Below are positions 49,242-61,077 of a DNA stretch of 64,000 bases, in pieces. The stretch spans positions 320,957-384,956 of the forward strand of contig CACJJI010000001.1 in the NCBI GenBank assembly GCA_902593675.1, written 5' to 3'. How positions within the stretch are numbered: position 1 is the stretch's first letter; each line of letters opens with the position of its first letter. The translations under genes were made by a program, and so were the position numbers. This stretch comes from an uncultured SAR86 cluster bacterium (GTDB lineage Bacteria > Pseudomonadota > Gammaproteobacteria > Magnimaribacterales > D2472). The notes under the pieces were generated by a model. The model was given only the letters and a program-made list of their open reading frames with translations, was not told the DNA's origin and made no database searches.

Positions 49242-52202
49242 TTATAGTGAGATCTTAAATCCACCATAAACGAATGCTCCACCAGGTAAGTCCCAAGCAA
49301 AGTCAAAGTTTTGAGCAAATGCATCATATGCAACTGGAGGCTCTTCACCGAATAGGTTTCTAGCTCCAATAAACACATTGATTGAATCACTGTATTGATA
49401 ATCAACTTGCAAGTCAGTGTAGTACTCAACTTCCATTAGATTGTAACCATAGTCTCCAAAGTTATTAGCATCGTCTGGATTAGAACAGTCATCATTTAAT
49501 CCATAATATGTAGACAACCAACAATCGTCTTTGTTGTCATCTAAGAATCTAAAGTTAAGAGATGTAGTGAAGTCATTGTACTCCCACAATACAGATGCGT
49601 TAGCTCTCCATCTGAAGTCAGCACCACCATCATACCAACCGAATGACTCGGATGGGGTTGAAGATGCTGCTTGAGCAAATTCATCTTTAGTGTAATAAAC
49701 CATGTCAAAACCTGTAGTGAATGAACCATAGTTTTCAACATCGAATGAGTAATTAATTACAAAGTCAACACCTGAAACATTTTGCAGAGCAGAGTTAACT
49801 TGAGCTGTTCTAACAGTCTGAAGACCACCGTTACCTGTTCTTGTTACGAATGTACAGAAGTTATCGTCTTGTTGAGTAGACTCAACATAACATCTGTTAA
49901 GAACTGTTCCAACACCAATTGAGTTAAAGATATTTTCTAATTCAATTTCCCAGAAATCAACACTCATGCTTAAGCCATCGATTTGGCTAGGAGTGTATAC
50001 GATACCAACGGTAGCATTTTCACCCTCTTCAGGAGCCAAGAATGGGTTACCACCAACAAATGCTCTAATTTGAGTGGTTGGTTGCTCAGCACCGCCTGCA
50101 GGGACACCAGCAGCTAAACAGTTAGCCTGAGTTCCAGCAGATTGTGTTGGGAATTGATCTGTATTACATGGATCTGTAGCTTGTGGGAAAGACTCACCGC
50201 CGCCTCGATACAAGTTTCCTACAGTAGGAGCTCTAAAAGTTTCACCCATAGTTGCTCTAACTAGAACATCATCAATTGGTCTCCATCTGATACCAATCTC
50301 ACTGGTTGATGGCTTTCCTGGGTTATTGGTATTTGGAGTAAATCCAACCATACCACCAGCAGTGTAATCTGAAGTTCTTGCTGAAAGTGTTACTTCTAAC
50401 TCTTGAGCACCAGTTACACCTTCAAGAAGTGGGATATTAATCTCAACGAAATATTCCTCAACAGAAGTTTTACCTGAGGTAGGCTCTCTGTAGTTGGTAG
50501 AAGAACCACCGGAAGTAATAAGCGCATCTGGAGTATCAAAATAACCTGCTGATCTTTTCTCATAACCAGCAGCAAAGAAAGCTGTTCCATAAGGCATTTC
50601 AAATAAAGGACCTGAGATTTCAGCCCAGTAGTTGTCGCTATCAAAGGCTGCATTTTGCACTCCATCATAACCAACATAATCTACCATGGCATCATATTCA
50701 GCCTGTGAAATTCTTCCAGCAGCAAGACCAAGATCTGGTCCACCAAATATATTAAATGGAACACACTGAGAAACAGGAGCTTCTGGAGTTCCACAAGTTA
50801 ATGCACCACTAACTGGATCCCTAAATGAGTCTCCAACTGCTTTTCCTAAGTGAACAAGGTCAACAAAGTTGTACAACTTACTATCGTATTGAGCATCATT
50901 AATTTGAGTACCAACACTCCAGTTATAAGTATTACCACCAAGCTCAAGATTACCATCTAATCCAAGCCTTATACCGAAGATGTCATAGTCATAACTATAA
51001 ATCCTAGGACCAATAGCAATAGCTCTAAAACCAAAAGATGTGTCTTGATTCAAGACATTGAAATAACCGCCAGCAGTAGCAAATCTACCATTATTAAGCT
51101 GCCACTGAGGTCCAGCTCCACCATATGCAGTCATTGGAACCTGCGCTAGCTGATTATCACGTCTTGATTTTGTGTAGTTGATTTGAACATATGCAGTTAC
51201 ATCATCTGAAATATCATAGTCAGAATATGCATATACAGAGTATTGATCAATTGGGTTTTGCACATGGTTAACTGGAGCATAGTTATAACGTCCAGCATTT
51301 GACCATGGAATAAAGTGCTCCGGTAAAGCACCTGATTTACCAGGCTCTAAATATTTATTTAAAGAAAAGTATCTACCATAAGCAGGGAACGATGATCCAC
51401 AAACAAAACTATCACTTGCTGGAGCAAAGTTACCATAACCTGAGTTTTGTTCAGGGCTAGGTCCTAAGTTAGTTGGGGAGTTTTGAGGACCAGTACCACT
51501 ATTTGGCACGTTAGAACAACCATAATAAGGTTGATTTGCTCTTGGAATTTGACCTGCCATAATTTCTTCTTGAGCAGCAAATGATAGAGACAGAATGCTA
51601 GAAGACTTTTCTGATGTGCTTCCAAATTGCATGCTGATGGAATCTTGTTTTCCGTAACCAGCATCATATTCACCTGTGAAAGCTCTCATTTCAAAACCGT
51701 CATAGTCTTTCTTAGTAATAATGTTAATTACCCCTGCAACTGCATCGGAACCATAGATTGAAGATGCTCCATCCTTAAGGATTTCAACTCTTTGGATGAT
51801 AGAAGCAGGAATTGTGTTCATATCAACAGCACCAAAAGCGTCTGTGACCCATCTTCTTCCATCAACAAGAACTAGAGTTCTTCCAGCCCCAAGGTTTCTT
51901 AATGATATTTCGTTAGAACCATCACCACCGTTTGTAGCAGTTGTAACTGGTCGGATACCATTACCATCATTAGATGAGATACTTTGTAAGATATCACCAA
52001 TGTTGTTAAGACCTGTTCTCTCAATAGCAGCATCAGAAATAATTTCTAAAGGCTTTGAACTATCAAAAACTGATTTCTTGATCTTAGAACCAGTAACGAT
52101 AACCTCTTCGACATCATCTTCAGCCTCTTGAGCGAATGAAGTATTTGGCATTAGGCCTAAAGATAGGACCGCAACCAAAGAAAATTTAATTAATTTAGAC
52201 AT
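49242..52202 (-). CDS. TonB-dependent receptor
   Basis: DVEEVIVTGSKIKK; NEISLRNLGAGRTLVLVDGRRWV; RVEILKDGASSIYGSDAVAGVINIITKK. Confidence 0.95.
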   Translation of the reverse strand: MSKLIKFSLVAVLSLGLMPNTSFAQEAEDDVEEVIVTGSKIKKSVFDSSKPLEIISDAAIERTGLNNIGDILQSISSNDGNGIRPVTTATNGGDGSNEISLRNLGAGRTLVLVDGRRWVTDAFGAVDMNTIPASIIQRVEILKDGASSIYGSDAVAGVINIITKKDYDGFEMRAFTGEYDAGYGKQDSISMQFGSTSEKSSSILSLSFAAQEEIMAGQIPRANQPYYGCSNVPNSGTGPQNSPTNLGPSPEQNSGYGNFAPASDSFVCGSSFPAYGRYFSLNKYLEPGKSGALPEHFIPWSNAGRYNYAPVNHVQNPIDQYSVYAYSDYDISDDVTAYVQINYTKSRRDNQLAQVPMTAYGGAGPQWQLNNGRFATAGGYFNVLNQDTSFGFRAIAIGPRIYSYDYDIFGIRLGLDGNLELGGNTYNWSVGTQINDAQYDSKLYNFVDLVHLGKAVGDSFRDPVSGALTCGTPEAPVSQCVPFNIFGGPDLGLAAGRISQAEYDAMVDYVGYDGVQNAAFDSDNYWAEISGPLFEMPYGTAFFAAGYEKRSAGYFDTPDALITSGGSSTNYREPTSGKTSVEEYFVEINIPLLEGVTGAQELEVTLSARTSDYTAGGMVGFTPNTNNPGKPSTSEIGIRWRPIDDVLVRATMGETFRAPTVGNLYRGGGESFPQATDPCNTDQFPTQSAGTQANCLAAGVPAGGAEQPTTQIRAFVGGNPFLAPEEGENATVGIVYTPSQIDGLSMSVDFWEIELENIFNSIGVGTVLNRCYVESTQQDDNFCTFVTRTGNGGLQTVRTAQVNSALQNVSGVDFVINYSFDVENYGSFTTGFDMVYYTKDEFAQAASSTPSESFGWYDGGADFRWRANASVLWEYNDFTTSLNFRFLDDNKDDCWLSTYYGLNDDCSNPDDANNFGDYGYNLMEVEYYTDLQVDYQYSDSINVFIGARNLFGEEPPVAYDAFAQNFDFAWDLPGGAFVYGGFKISL

Positions 52203-52301
52203 ATAAACTCCCTAAAAGTTTGTTAGTACCGCTAATTGTTGCCATTTTGATGCAATATGTCAACTTTTTGTAACAATTAGAATTGAGATAATTATGTTAA
52301 A

Positions 52302-52328
52302 AAAAAGGGGCGCAAAGCACCCCTTTTT
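52302..52328 (-). terminator. Rho-independent terminator downstream of the TBDR at 52347-55337
   Basis: AAAAAGGGG-CGCAAAGCA-CCCCTTTTT hairpin (GC pairs continue with one wobble on the minus strand). Confidence 0.85.
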
Positions 52329-52346
52329 AGTTTTTTTACTTTTTTC

Positions 52347-55337
52347 TTAATATTGAAGTGTCAAATTTAAGAAAATGTACTGACCAAAGGCATCAAAGTA
52401 ACCTGGGAAAGTATTACCATTACCTGGCGCTGTACCAGCATCAGAGGTATATTCTGGTTCCTCATCAAATAGATTGTTGATACCAAATGTAACCACTAGA
52501 TTTTCTGTAGGCATATGCTGCAGAGTTAAATCAATATATGTGATTGCATCAAAGTCAATCTGGTTTGAATTAAGGTCATCAGTTTCACCAAGATATCTTA
52601 AACCTAGTGTGACATCTGTATCATACTCTGTGGTAAGTTTTGCTTGATATTTACCTGCAAATTCAGGCAAAGGATTCTTTCCACATGAACCGCCCCAATT
52701 ACCAGAACATGCAATCGGTGCTGCACCTGGAAGCTCAGTAATATCATATGTATCAAGAAGTGTTGTAACACCTTGAAGTTCTATTGGACCCCATGCGGAC
52801 TCTAAAGAATAATCAAATATTATATCAACACCACTTGTAGTTTCTTCACCAATATTAGTAAGCTGTTGTGAAATGTATCCACCTGATAACCACAATGATC
52901 CTGTACCAGCTTGTCTATTGATCAAGCCGCAGTATTGAGCACTTCCAGTAGAAATACATTTGTCAAGAGCAGTCTTTGCGCTAACTGTACCAATACCATC
53001 TTCAACAGTAATATCAAAATAATCCAATGTTAAAGTTAAACCAGGAACTGATTCAGGAGTAAGAACAACACCAATGGTTGTAGACTCTGATTCTTCAGGA
53101 GCAACCTTAGGATTACCACCACCTTTAATGTTGTACTGATCAGCTGGAGAATTTAAGTCTGTGTTATATAGACTTGCTGGCAAACCAGTCAATGCACATT
53201 GTGCTTGAGTTGCAGTAGCAGGATCTCCATTTTGCTGAATTGAACAAGGGTCGTTATCAAGATCGACAAGTCCATCACTAACAGCTGAATAAAGCTCTGA
53301 AATATTTGCATGACGCTGAGCAGTTTGAAACGAAGCTCTCAATGAGACGCTATCATTCACTGTCCAATAAGCACCAAGCTTACTTGAATCAGTTTCAGCA
53401 CCAGTTGAGTATTCTGCAGATCTAAATCCAAGATCAAGACTTAAGTCAGCAGTAACTGGAATACCAAATTCAAAGAAGAATTCATCAACATCGTACATGC
53501 CACCAATAGGTAATGTAGCTCCACCTGATCCAGATCTATCACCCTGTTTAGTAGGAGTATCAGGTCTGAAGTCTGTTTCAAGTTCTTTAGTTTCAAAACC
53601 AATTACAGCTGAAACTGAACCTGGGGCTCCTGGAATTGTCCATCCAGTATCACCAGTGATATAACCTGAAAAAATCTTTTGCTTTCCATCTCCATTAATA
53701 AAGGTTGATTTAGCAAGATAGTCTTGAGCGGCTTGGCCACCATCAATAACCCCTTGAATACCTTGATCGCCAGGTAAACCACCTTGGAAAAGGTTATAAG
53801 GAATACAATCTGCGTCAATACCTTGAAGCTTAGATACACAAGTTGGAACTCCGTTCACTGAAATTACGTCAACCGCTCTGTTGATTGCAGTAACTGAAAG
53901 ATCGTTTCTATATTCATTGGCATAATTAACAACTGAGTTTTGATAATAAACGTCATAAGACCAATCATCATTTATGTCGCCTCTAACGCCAATTGTTGTG
54001 TTATAGCTCTTATACATTTGGATACCCTGTCTTGGGTTACCCTCAACATTTCTTTTTAAAGAATACAATGGAGCTTTATAGCCAATTATAGAGCCATCAC
54101 CTACAGCAATATCAAGCCCTGAAATATATGCTAATGCAGCAGATGCTGATGCAAAGTCAGGAGCATGAGATCCACCCATACCTACCCAATCACTACAAGC
54201 GACTTTATATTGTTGTGCTGAGAGCAATGAATTATAACAAGGAAGGTCTGTGATATTTCCAAAAGTACCGGAATATGCGATCTGAGCATTTGATTCTGAT
54301 TTCATGCTAGTGAAATCTAGATATACTTCTGCTTTGTCAGTTAATTCATATTTACCAAAAAACCCTACATTTAGCCTATCATCTGGTCTTTGAAAGAAGT
54401 TAGTTGGATTATAGTTATATGTCTGACCTGCTCTTGGAACAAATTCATTCCCTTGAACTTTGAGATCTAAACGAGTAACTGAAGGATCTATATTAACAAA
54501 TCCTGCTCCACCATATCGACCAAAATCAGCCCATCTTCCTGGAGGAATAGTTGATGATCCTCCACATCGAGTGGTACCCCCACTTAAAGCACAAGCACTG
54601 ATATCAAAATCACCTTGGAGTATAGGTTGAGTATCTGTGTGCTCCATGTATGCTGTTATGTGACCTCTTCCACCATCAATATCTCCACCAAATGCTATGG
54701 AGAACTTACCAGTGTCACCAGTTTGAACATCACTTGGTGCTTGTTTATAACCGTAACTTTTTACAAGCTCTCTTAAGGAACTATTATCGTTTTCATGGTT
54801 ATAAAAGCCATGAGAATATGCGGCTTTGAATCCATTAAACTCGTCATCTAATATAAAGTTCACAACACCTGCAACAGCGTCAGAACCGTATACAGAAGAA
54901 GCACCACCAGTTAAGACTTCCACTTTGTCTAAAAGCAAAGTAGGAATAGTATTTAGGTCAGCACAGCTACCTCCACCCGTCGTACCTGGAACAAGCCTTC
55001 TTCCATTCATCAAAACCAATGTTCTAGAACAGCCTAAGTTTCTTAAATTAACAGTAGCTGTACCATTAGAACCGTTTGAGTTGGTAATAGATTGGCCAGG
55101 AGAGATCTGAGGCATATCATTAAGATAATCCTCAACCCTAGTTACACCAGCCTCGATTATATCTTGCCCATCGACAACAGCGATTTGAGAAGAGCTGATA
55201 ATGTTAGGATCAATAATCCTTGATCCAGTTACAATGACTTCTTCAACATCTTCATCAGAATCTTGAGCAATTGCTAGAGGTACCGATAAAGAGATTATTG
55301 CAAAAGCACTGAATAAATATTTATTTAAATCAATCAT
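52347..55337 (-). CDS. TonB-dependent receptor
   Basis: DVEEVIVTGSRIID; TVNLRNLGCSRTLVLMNGRRLVPG; KVEVLTGGASSVYGSDAVAGVVNFIL. Confidence 0.95.
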   Translation of the reverse strand: MIDLNKYLFSAFAIISLSVPLAIAQDSDEDVEEVIVTGSRIIDPNIISSSQIAVVDGQDIIEAGVTRVEDYLNDMPQISPGQSITNSNGSNGTATVNLRNLGCSRTLVLMNGRRLVPGTTGGGSCADLNTIPTLLLDKVEVLTGGASSVYGSDAVAGVVNFILDDEFNGFKAAYSHGFYNHENDNSSLRELVKSYGYKQAPSDVQTGDTGKFSIAFGGDIDGGRGHITAYMEHTDTQPILQGDFDISACALSGGTTRCGGSSTIPPGRWADFGRYGGAGFVNIDPSVTRLDLKVQGNEFVPRAGQTYNYNPTNFFQRPDDRLNVGFFGKYELTDKAEVYLDFTSMKSESNAQIAYSGTFGNITDLPCYNSLLSAQQYKVACSDWVGMGGSHAPDFASASAALAYISGLDIAVGDGSIIGYKAPLYSLKRNVEGNPRQGIQMYKSYNTTIGVRGDINDDWSYDVYYQNSVVNYANEYRNDLSVTAINRAVDVISVNGVPTCVSKLQGIDADCIPYNLFQGGLPGDQGIQGVIDGGQAAQDYLAKSTFINGDGKQKIFSGYITGDTGWTIPGAPGSVSAVIGFETKELETDFRPDTPTKQGDRSGSGGATLPIGGMYDVDEFFFEFGIPVTADLSLDLGFRSAEYSTGAETDSSKLGAYWTVNDSVSLRASFQTAQRHANISELYSAVSDGLVDLDNDPCSIQQNGDPATATQAQCALTGLPASLYNTDLNSPADQYNIKGGGNPKVAPEESESTTIGVVLTPESVPGLTLTLDYFDITVEDGIGTVSAKTALDKCISTGSAQYCGLINRQAGTGSLWLSGGYISQQLTNIGEETTSGVDIIFDYSLESAWGPIELQGVTTLLDTYDITELPGAAPIACSGNWGGSCGKNPLPEFAGKYQAKLTTEYDTDVTLGLRYLGETDDLNSNQIDFDAITYIDLTLQHMPTENLVVTFGINNLFDEEPEYTSDAGTAPGNGNTFPGYFDAFGQYIFLNLTLQY

Positions 55338-55535
55338 TTTAAAATACTCCTAAGTTTTAAATACACAAATGCCTTTACATTTCGTGCAATGGACGATTAT
55401 ATGCCTGTTTCGGTGAAAGAAACAAGCTTATGTTAAAAAATGATTTATAAATCCTATGGCATTCATTCACCTTATTAACGATAAACGAACTGTTATATAA
55501 TACATAACAAATTAGCTATCAGGAAAAATAATACA

Positions 55536-56321
55536 ATGTTACAAAATAAAAAGATTCTAATAGCAGGACTTGCCAATAAACACTCTATAGCGGCTGGTAT
55601 TGCTCAAGCAATGCACGCTCAAGGAGCGGAACTAGCCTTTACATATCAAAGCGATAGGTTAAAGGGAAACGTTGAAAAGATAGCTTCAGAGCTTGGATCT
55701 AATTTATTATTTGAATGCGATGTTGCCTCTGATGAGAGCATTTCAAATATGTATCAAGAGCTATCAAAAACATGGAAGTCTTTTGATGGGTTTGTCCATT
55801 CTATTGGTTTTGCTCCAGCCAATGAATTAGAGGGCAATTTTGTTGATGCCTCTACTAGAGAAGGCTTTCAAATTGCCCACGACATAAGTTCGTACAGTTT
55901 CACTGCTATGGCCAAAGGAGCGAAACCCATGTTGAATGAGAATGCAGCTCTTTTAACACTCACCTATTTAGGATCTATACAATCCCTTCCAAATTACAAT
56001 GTAATGGGTCTTGCTAAAGCAAGTTTAGAGGCAAATACTAGGTTTCTTGCTGCTGCCATGGGACCTGATGGTATAAGGGTCAATGCCATTTCAGCCGGGC
56101 CCATAAAAACTCTTGCAGCAATGGGCGTAAAAAATTTCAGAAAAATGTTAACTAATTATGCTAACAGAGCACCTTTAAGAAGAGCTGTCACAACTCTGGA
56201 GGTAGGAAATGTTGCAGCATTCTTGTGCTCAGACCTTGCAAGCGGAGTCACGGGTGAAATTACTTATGTAGATGGTGGTTTCAATACTGCCGCCATGTCC
56301 ATAGAAGAGTACGCTGATTAA
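55536..56321 (+). CDS. fabI: Enoyl-[acyl-carrier-protein] reductase
   Basis: [28 protein letters not shown]...[20 protein letters not shown]. Confidence 0.96.
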   Translation: MLQNKKILIAGLANKHSIAAGIAQAMHAQGAELAFTYQSDRLKGNVEKIASELGSNLLFECDVASDESISNMYQELSKTWKSFDGFVHSIGFAPANELEGNFVDASTREGFQIAHDISSYSFTAMAKGAKPMLNENAALLTLTYLGSIQSLPNYNVMGLAKASLEANTRFLAAAMGPDGIRVNAISAGPIKTLAAMGVKNFRKMLTNYANRAPLRRAVTTLEVGNVAAFLCSDLASGVTGEITYVDGGFNTAAMSIEEYAD

Positions 56322-58180
56322 TTTGAAGCAAGATTCTTTAAACGAACCTTTTGTCCTTTTTTAAAAGCACGATCAATAAACCCTGAAAACTTCTGATTTA
56401 AACTTTCATTATAAAAACCTTGATACTGCTCAAGAGACTCTGAAAGCTCTTCGATTGATGGCACAGACTCATTTGAGGACTTTGCCCAATAACGATCGCC
56501 ATTGAAAGCTTCACTCGAAACCAAGGTTCCCAAAGGTGATTCAAATGTTGAATTAATAATCTCTGATGGAAGCAAGGAAGAAAATCTTTTAACACCTTTA
56601 TAACTTTCTTGAGAAAAAGCACTTAAATCGGGCAATACATTCTGGCCGTCAATAACGCCCTCTGCATCTTTAACAAAATCATTGATGATCATGTTAGCTT
56701 TCTCATTACGCACTTCTTGAATAGCTGAATCAGCAACATCAGCAAAAGGCTGAACAGTTGGCTGAAGCGTCTGTGTCATCATTACAAATGCATAACTTTC
56801 ATCGCCTTCAAAAATTTCAATTTTGTTAGGCAAAATAGAAGAATCAAATAGTTCCGAAGATGCAACATCAACAAAACCATTTAGCTCAATTCCATCTATG
56901 TCCTTTAACCCAGTGACCTGGACTGCGCCATCTATTGAGTCAGCTAATACATTTAAAGTAGCTCCTTCAAGCACTAGTGATTCTAACTCCAGAAAATCAT
57001 CTTGCATCAAAGCTAATGCCTCGGCATCAACAAGCTCAGTTAATAGCTCTTCGGACATTTCAGATTTTGTTCTTATTTGAGGTTTAATAATTTCAGTTAA
57101 TTTTAAAATATGTAGTGAATCCTCGAGCTCTATAATTGGGCTAATGGAGTTAAGCTGCATTGACAATATTGCGTTTTCAAACTCTTCTGGAAATGCATCT
57201 CCTGATGATAAACCCAAATCACCGCCAGCATCTTTTGATGCTAGGTCTTCACTTGATTGAGATACTGCTTCATCAAACGAAAGCTCATTTGATTGAATGC
57301 TTTGGTATATAGAATTTATTTTTTCATAAGCCAAAGATGAGCTTTCATAATTAGATTTTTCAATCATTAGATGAGAAATTCTGTTTTGCAGTTGCCCTTC
57401 AAGGTTGTTTAAATAGTCTGAATATGCCTCTTCAACATAATCTTCGGGAACTTCAACCTGCTCTTTGTACGCATCATAGGTTAAGACAAGATAAGAAAAG
57501 TCTCGTTGCTCTTTTGAAAGAAATAAAAAAGGGTTGTTATCATAAAATTGCTGCCCTTCTTCAAGGCTTGCTTCTTGTTGATTCACCAGCAAATTTTTAT
57601 CTACTTTTATAAAATCTATGTCTCTTGAAGTTTCTAGCAATGAGGCTAAATCTTTTAAGTCACTATCAATTGGAAAAGCAGTGTCTCCCATAGCGGATAC
57701 AAGTTTATCTAATGACATAGTTTCTCTTACAAGATCAATATATTCCTCTGGAGTCCAACCATTAGCTCTTATTGTTGACTCAAAAAGCATTTGATCGAAA
57801 CCATTTTCACCTTGAAAGGTATCAATATTTATAACTTCTCGCTTTGCTGTTTTCTCTGATACCATTAGGCCAAGTTTTCTAGCATGAGAAAGAAGGGTTT
57901 TTTGATTAATAATTTCATTTTTAATTAACTCGGTAGAAACTTCTTCATCTAAATCTTCTAAAGAAAAATCATCGCCATAAATAGATTTAAGTCTTTGAGA
58001 AACTTGATTAGTTGCAAGATTAACATCCATCTGAGATACAGGCTCGCTATTTACAGTCCCATAACTTGTAAAAGCTGTTCCGAAAGATTGTGAGCCTAAA
58101 AATACAAATGGTATTGCAAGAAGGGCTGTAACAACAATAACTCGTTTACCCGACAGAAAGTTTCTTAGTGAATCCATCAT
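56318..58180 (-). CDS. ppiD: Peptidylprolyl isomerase PpiD (SurA-N-like)
   Basis: [29 protein letters not shown] anchor; parvulin-like HLMIEKSNY...[15 protein letters not shown]; lies next to hupB. Confidence 0.9.
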   Translation of the reverse strand: MMDSLRNFLSGKRVIVVTALLAIPFVFLGSQSFGTAFTSYGTVNSEPVSQMDVNLATNQVSQRLKSIYGDDFSLEDLDEEVSTELIKNEIINQKTLLSHARKLGLMVSEKTAKREVINIDTFQGENGFDQMLFESTIRANGWTPEEYIDLVRETMSLDKLVSAMGDTAFPIDSDLKDLASLLETSRDIDFIKVDKNLLVNQQEASLEEGQQFYDNNPFLFLSKEQRDFSYLVLTYDAYKEQVEVPEDYVEEAYSDYLNNLEGQLQNRISHLMIEKSNYESSSLAYEKINSIYQSIQSNELSFDEAVSQSSEDLASKDAGGDLGLSSGDAFPEEFENAILSMQLNSISPIIELEDSLHILKLTEIIKPQIRTKSEMSEELLTELVDAEALALMQDDFLELESLVLEGATLNVLADSIDGAVQVTGLKDIDGIELNGFVDVASSELFDSSILPNKIEIFEGDESYAFVMMTQTLQPTVQPFADVADSAIQEVRNEKANMIINDFVKDAEGVIDGQNVLPDLSAFSQESYKGVKRFSSLLPSEIINSTFESPLGTLVSSEAFNGDRYWAKSSNESVPSIEELSESLEQYQGFYNESLNQKFSGFIDRAFKKGQKVRLKNLASN

Positions 58181-58223
58181 TTGAACTTCATCCTTTTTAA
58201 ATAAAAGCTAACAATCATACATA

Positions 58224-58252
58224 AAAAAAGGGTGCTTATGCACCCTTTTTTT
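58224..58252 (-). terminator. Rho-independent terminator downstream of hupB
   Basis: AAAAAAGGGTGC-TTAT-GCACCCTTTTTTT. Confidence 0.9.
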
Positions 58253-58276
58253 AAAGACCTTTATGTCTAAAGTTAA

Positions 58277-58555
58277 TTAAGAGTATTTAACTTTATCTTT
58301 TAATCCTTTACCAGCTTTAAAGCCTGGAACTTTTGATGCAGCAATATGCATTGAAGCACCTGTTTGTGGGTTTCTTCCTTCTCTTGCAGCTCTATGTCTT
58401 ACTGAAAAAGTTCCAAAACCTACAAGCGAAACTGTATCGCCTTTACCTAACGCATCACCTATTGAATCTAAAACCGCATCAACAGCTCTTCCAGCTGAAG
58501 CTTTGGTAACGTCTGCTGATGAAGCAACTGCATCTACTAAGTCTGATTTATTCAT
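58277..58555 (-). CDS. hupB: DNA-binding protein HU-beta
   Basis: [49 protein letters not shown]. Confidence 0.97.
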   Translation of the reverse strand: MNKSDLVDAVASSADVTKASAGRAVDAVLDSIGDALGKGDTVSLVGFGTFSVRHRAAREGRNPQTGASMHIAASKVPGFKAGKGLKDKVKYS

Positions 58556-58635
58556 TGAATTCTCCTCTGGTTAATTAATGTACCTAAGCCTATGAAAAGC
58601 TATCACAGAAGAAATGTCAAGCTTTAAAACCTATT

Positions 58636-61047
58636 CTAATGGGGTTTTCTGGAACTTGCTCTGGAGCCAGATGATTTTGGTTTGCTGAGGCTTTTAGCAC
58701 TTCTTCTTTTTTTAACCGGTTTTGGTTCTGAAGTCAGAGCATGAGTAATGGCCTCGTCAACCCATCGAACTGGAAGTATCTCTAATGCATGTGTAATTTG
58801 AGATGGTATTTCTCTGAGGTCAGCAGCGTTGTCTTCGGGAATAATAACTCTCTTGATCCCTCCTCGTTTTGCAGCTAAAAGCTTTTCTTTAAGGCCTCCG
58901 ATTTTTGTTACTTGACCGTGAAGAGTAATCTCACCAGTCATAGCAGTATCAGAACGAACAGGAATTCCGGTGAAGACCGAAATCATTGCGGTACACATAC
59001 CAACCCCTGCACTAGGTCCATCTTTTGGAGTTGCACCATCAGGAACATGAATGTGAACATCAAATTTTTCGTAAAAATTACTTGGAATACCCAGTTTCTC
59101 TGATCTTGATCTAACCACGGTTAACGCAGCTTGAATAGATTCCTGCATGACATCACCCAATGATCCTGTTTTAATAACTTGTCCTTTTCCAGGGACATAT
59201 GATGACTCTATGGTCAAAAGTTCTCCACCAACCTCAGTCCAAGCCAGACCAGCAACCTTGCCAACTATATCTTCCACATCAGCTTCACCAAATTTAAATT
59301 TAGGTACGCCGCAATATTTTTCTAAATTTTTTGGAGTAATATTAATAGAGCTTTTAATTTTCTTAGGATCTGCGAGAACTCTTTCTTTTACTGACTTTCT
59401 AAAGATTTTAGCTATCTGTCTTTCAAGACCTCTAACACCAGCCTCCCTTGTATAGTGACGGACTATATCTAGAATGGACTTATCGCTAAGCTTAACTTCT
59501 TTATCATCAAGTCCATTTCTTTCAAGCTGTTTAGGGATCAGATACTGTTTAGCAATATTTAATTTTTCATCCTCTATGTATCCAGGCAGTCTAATGATCT
59601 CCATTCTATCAAGCAAAGGACCAGGAATATTTAAACTATTAGCAGTGCAAACAAACATCACTTCTGAAAGATCAAAATCGACTTCTAGATAGTGATCCGA
59701 AAAAGTATTATTTTGCTCTGGGTCCAAAACCTCAAGTAAAGCTGATGCCGGATCCCCTCGATGGTCCATGCCCATTTTATCAATTTCATCTAACAGGAAT
59801 AATGGATTTTTTACTTCAACTTTTGAAAGCTTTTGAATAATTTTTCCTGGCATAGATCCAATGTAAGTTCTTCGATGCCCTCTAATTTCTGCCTCATCTC
59901 TGACTCCACCCAAAGACATTCTGGCAAACTTTCTGTTCGTAGCTCTTGCTATCGATTTTCCCAAGGAAGTTTTACCCACGCCAGGAGGTCCCACCAAGCA
60001 CAAAACTGGTGCTTTTAGTTTTTTTACCCTTTGCTGAACAGCTAAATATTCTAAAATCCTTTCTTTCACTTCGTCTAAGCCAAAGTGGTCTTCATTTAAG
60101 ATTTCTGTTGCGGAATTCAAATTTGATTTAACTTTACTTCTTTTTTTCCAAGGAATTCCAGTTAGCCAATCCAAGTAAGAACGAACAACTGAGGCCTCTG
60201 CAGACATAGGTGACATTTGCTTAAATTTGGTAAATTCATTGTTTGCTTTTTTTAGTGCCTCTTTAGACATCCCTGCTTTGGCAATGTCTTTCTCTAATTG
60301 CGAGATTTCATCGCCCTCCTCGCTGATATCACCCAGTTCCTTTTGAGCAGCTTTAATTTGCTCATTTAAGTAATACTCTCTTTGAGATTTTTCCATCTGT
60401 CCTTTAACTCTATTTCGAATTCTTTTATCAACATCCATCACATCTAACTGAGACTCGATGTAAGCGATAAGAATTTCAGCTCTTAATTGGAAATCTGCTG
60501 TTTCAAGAATTTCTTGTTTTTGCTTTATTTCCATTGGAAGATGGCCAGCTATTGAATCAATAATTCTTGATAAATCATCTAAAGCATCAATTGAAGCAAG
60601 AACTTCTGGAGCAATCTTTTTAGTAATTTTTATAAAATCATGAAACTTAGCTTTAATGAATCTTGCAAGATTTTCTCCATCTTTTAAATCAATTGCAGAC
60701 TCAGTGATGAGACTGACTCTAACCTTAGAAAACTTATCATCTGACTCTAACGAATCCATTTGAGCTCTGTGAGAGCCCTCAACAAGAACTTTTACAGTGC
60801 CATCAGGTAATTTTATTAATTGAAGGATGTTAGCAATGGTTGCAACCTTGAATAAATCATCAAACATTGGGGCATCCAATGAGCCATCCTTTTGAGCGGC
60901 TAAAATAATTTTTTTTTCGCCAGCCATTGCTGCATTCAAGGCGTTTATAGATTTATTTCTTCCAACAAATAGTGTTGAAACAACTCCCGGGAAAACAACA
61001 ACGTCTCTGAGAGGAATAAGCGGAAGATCATATTTAATAGTAGCCAT
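58636..61047 (-). CDS. lon: ATP-dependent protease Lon
   Basis: LVGPPGVGKTSLGKSIARA; Ser-Lys dyad region DGPSAGVGMCTAMIS. Confidence 0.98.
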   Translation of the reverse strand: MATIKYDLPLIPLRDVVVFPGVVSTLFVGRNKSINALNAAMAGEKKIILAAQKDGSLDAPMFDDLFKVATIANILQLIKLPDGTVKVLVEGSHRAQMDSLESDDKFSKVRVSLITESAIDLKDGENLARFIKAKFHDFIKITKKIAPEVLASIDALDDLSRIIDSIAGHLPMEIKQKQEILETADFQLRAEILIAYIESQLDVMDVDKRIRNRVKGQMEKSQREYYLNEQIKAAQKELGDISEEGDEISQLEKDIAKAGMSKEALKKANNEFTKFKQMSPMSAEASVVRSYLDWLTGIPWKKRSKVKSNLNSATEILNEDHFGLDEVKERILEYLAVQQRVKKLKAPVLCLVGPPGVGKTSLGKSIARATNRKFARMSLGGVRDEAEIRGHRRTYIGSMPGKIIQKLSKVEVKNPLFLLDEIDKMGMDHRGDPASALLEVLDPEQNNTFSDHYLEVDFDLSEVMFVCTANSLNIPGPLLDRMEIIRLPGYIEDEKLNIAKQYLIPKQLERNGLDDKEVKLSDKSILDIVRHYTREAGVRGLERQIAKIFRKSVKERVLADPKKIKSSINITPKNLEKYCGVPKFKFGEADVEDIVGKVAGLAWTEVGGELLTIESSYVPGKGQVIKTGSLGDVMQESIQAALTVVRSRSEKLGIPSNFYEKFDVHIHVPDGATPKDGPSAGVGMCTAMISVFTGIPVRSDTAMTGEITLHGQVTKIGGLKEKLLAAKRGGIKRVIIPEDNAADLREIPSQITHALEILPVRWVDEAITHALTSEPKPVKKRRSAKSLSKPKSSGSRASSRKPH

Positions 61048-61077
61048 ATAAATATAATGAGGGAGAATTAATTAAAT

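Noticed and set aside
49232-51673. Several minus-strand ORFs in other frames of the TBDR (49232-49429, 49541-49741, 50414-50677, 51464-51673)
   Set aside because: Out-of-frame shadows of the long TBDR; Leu/Met-rich translations with no domain logic.
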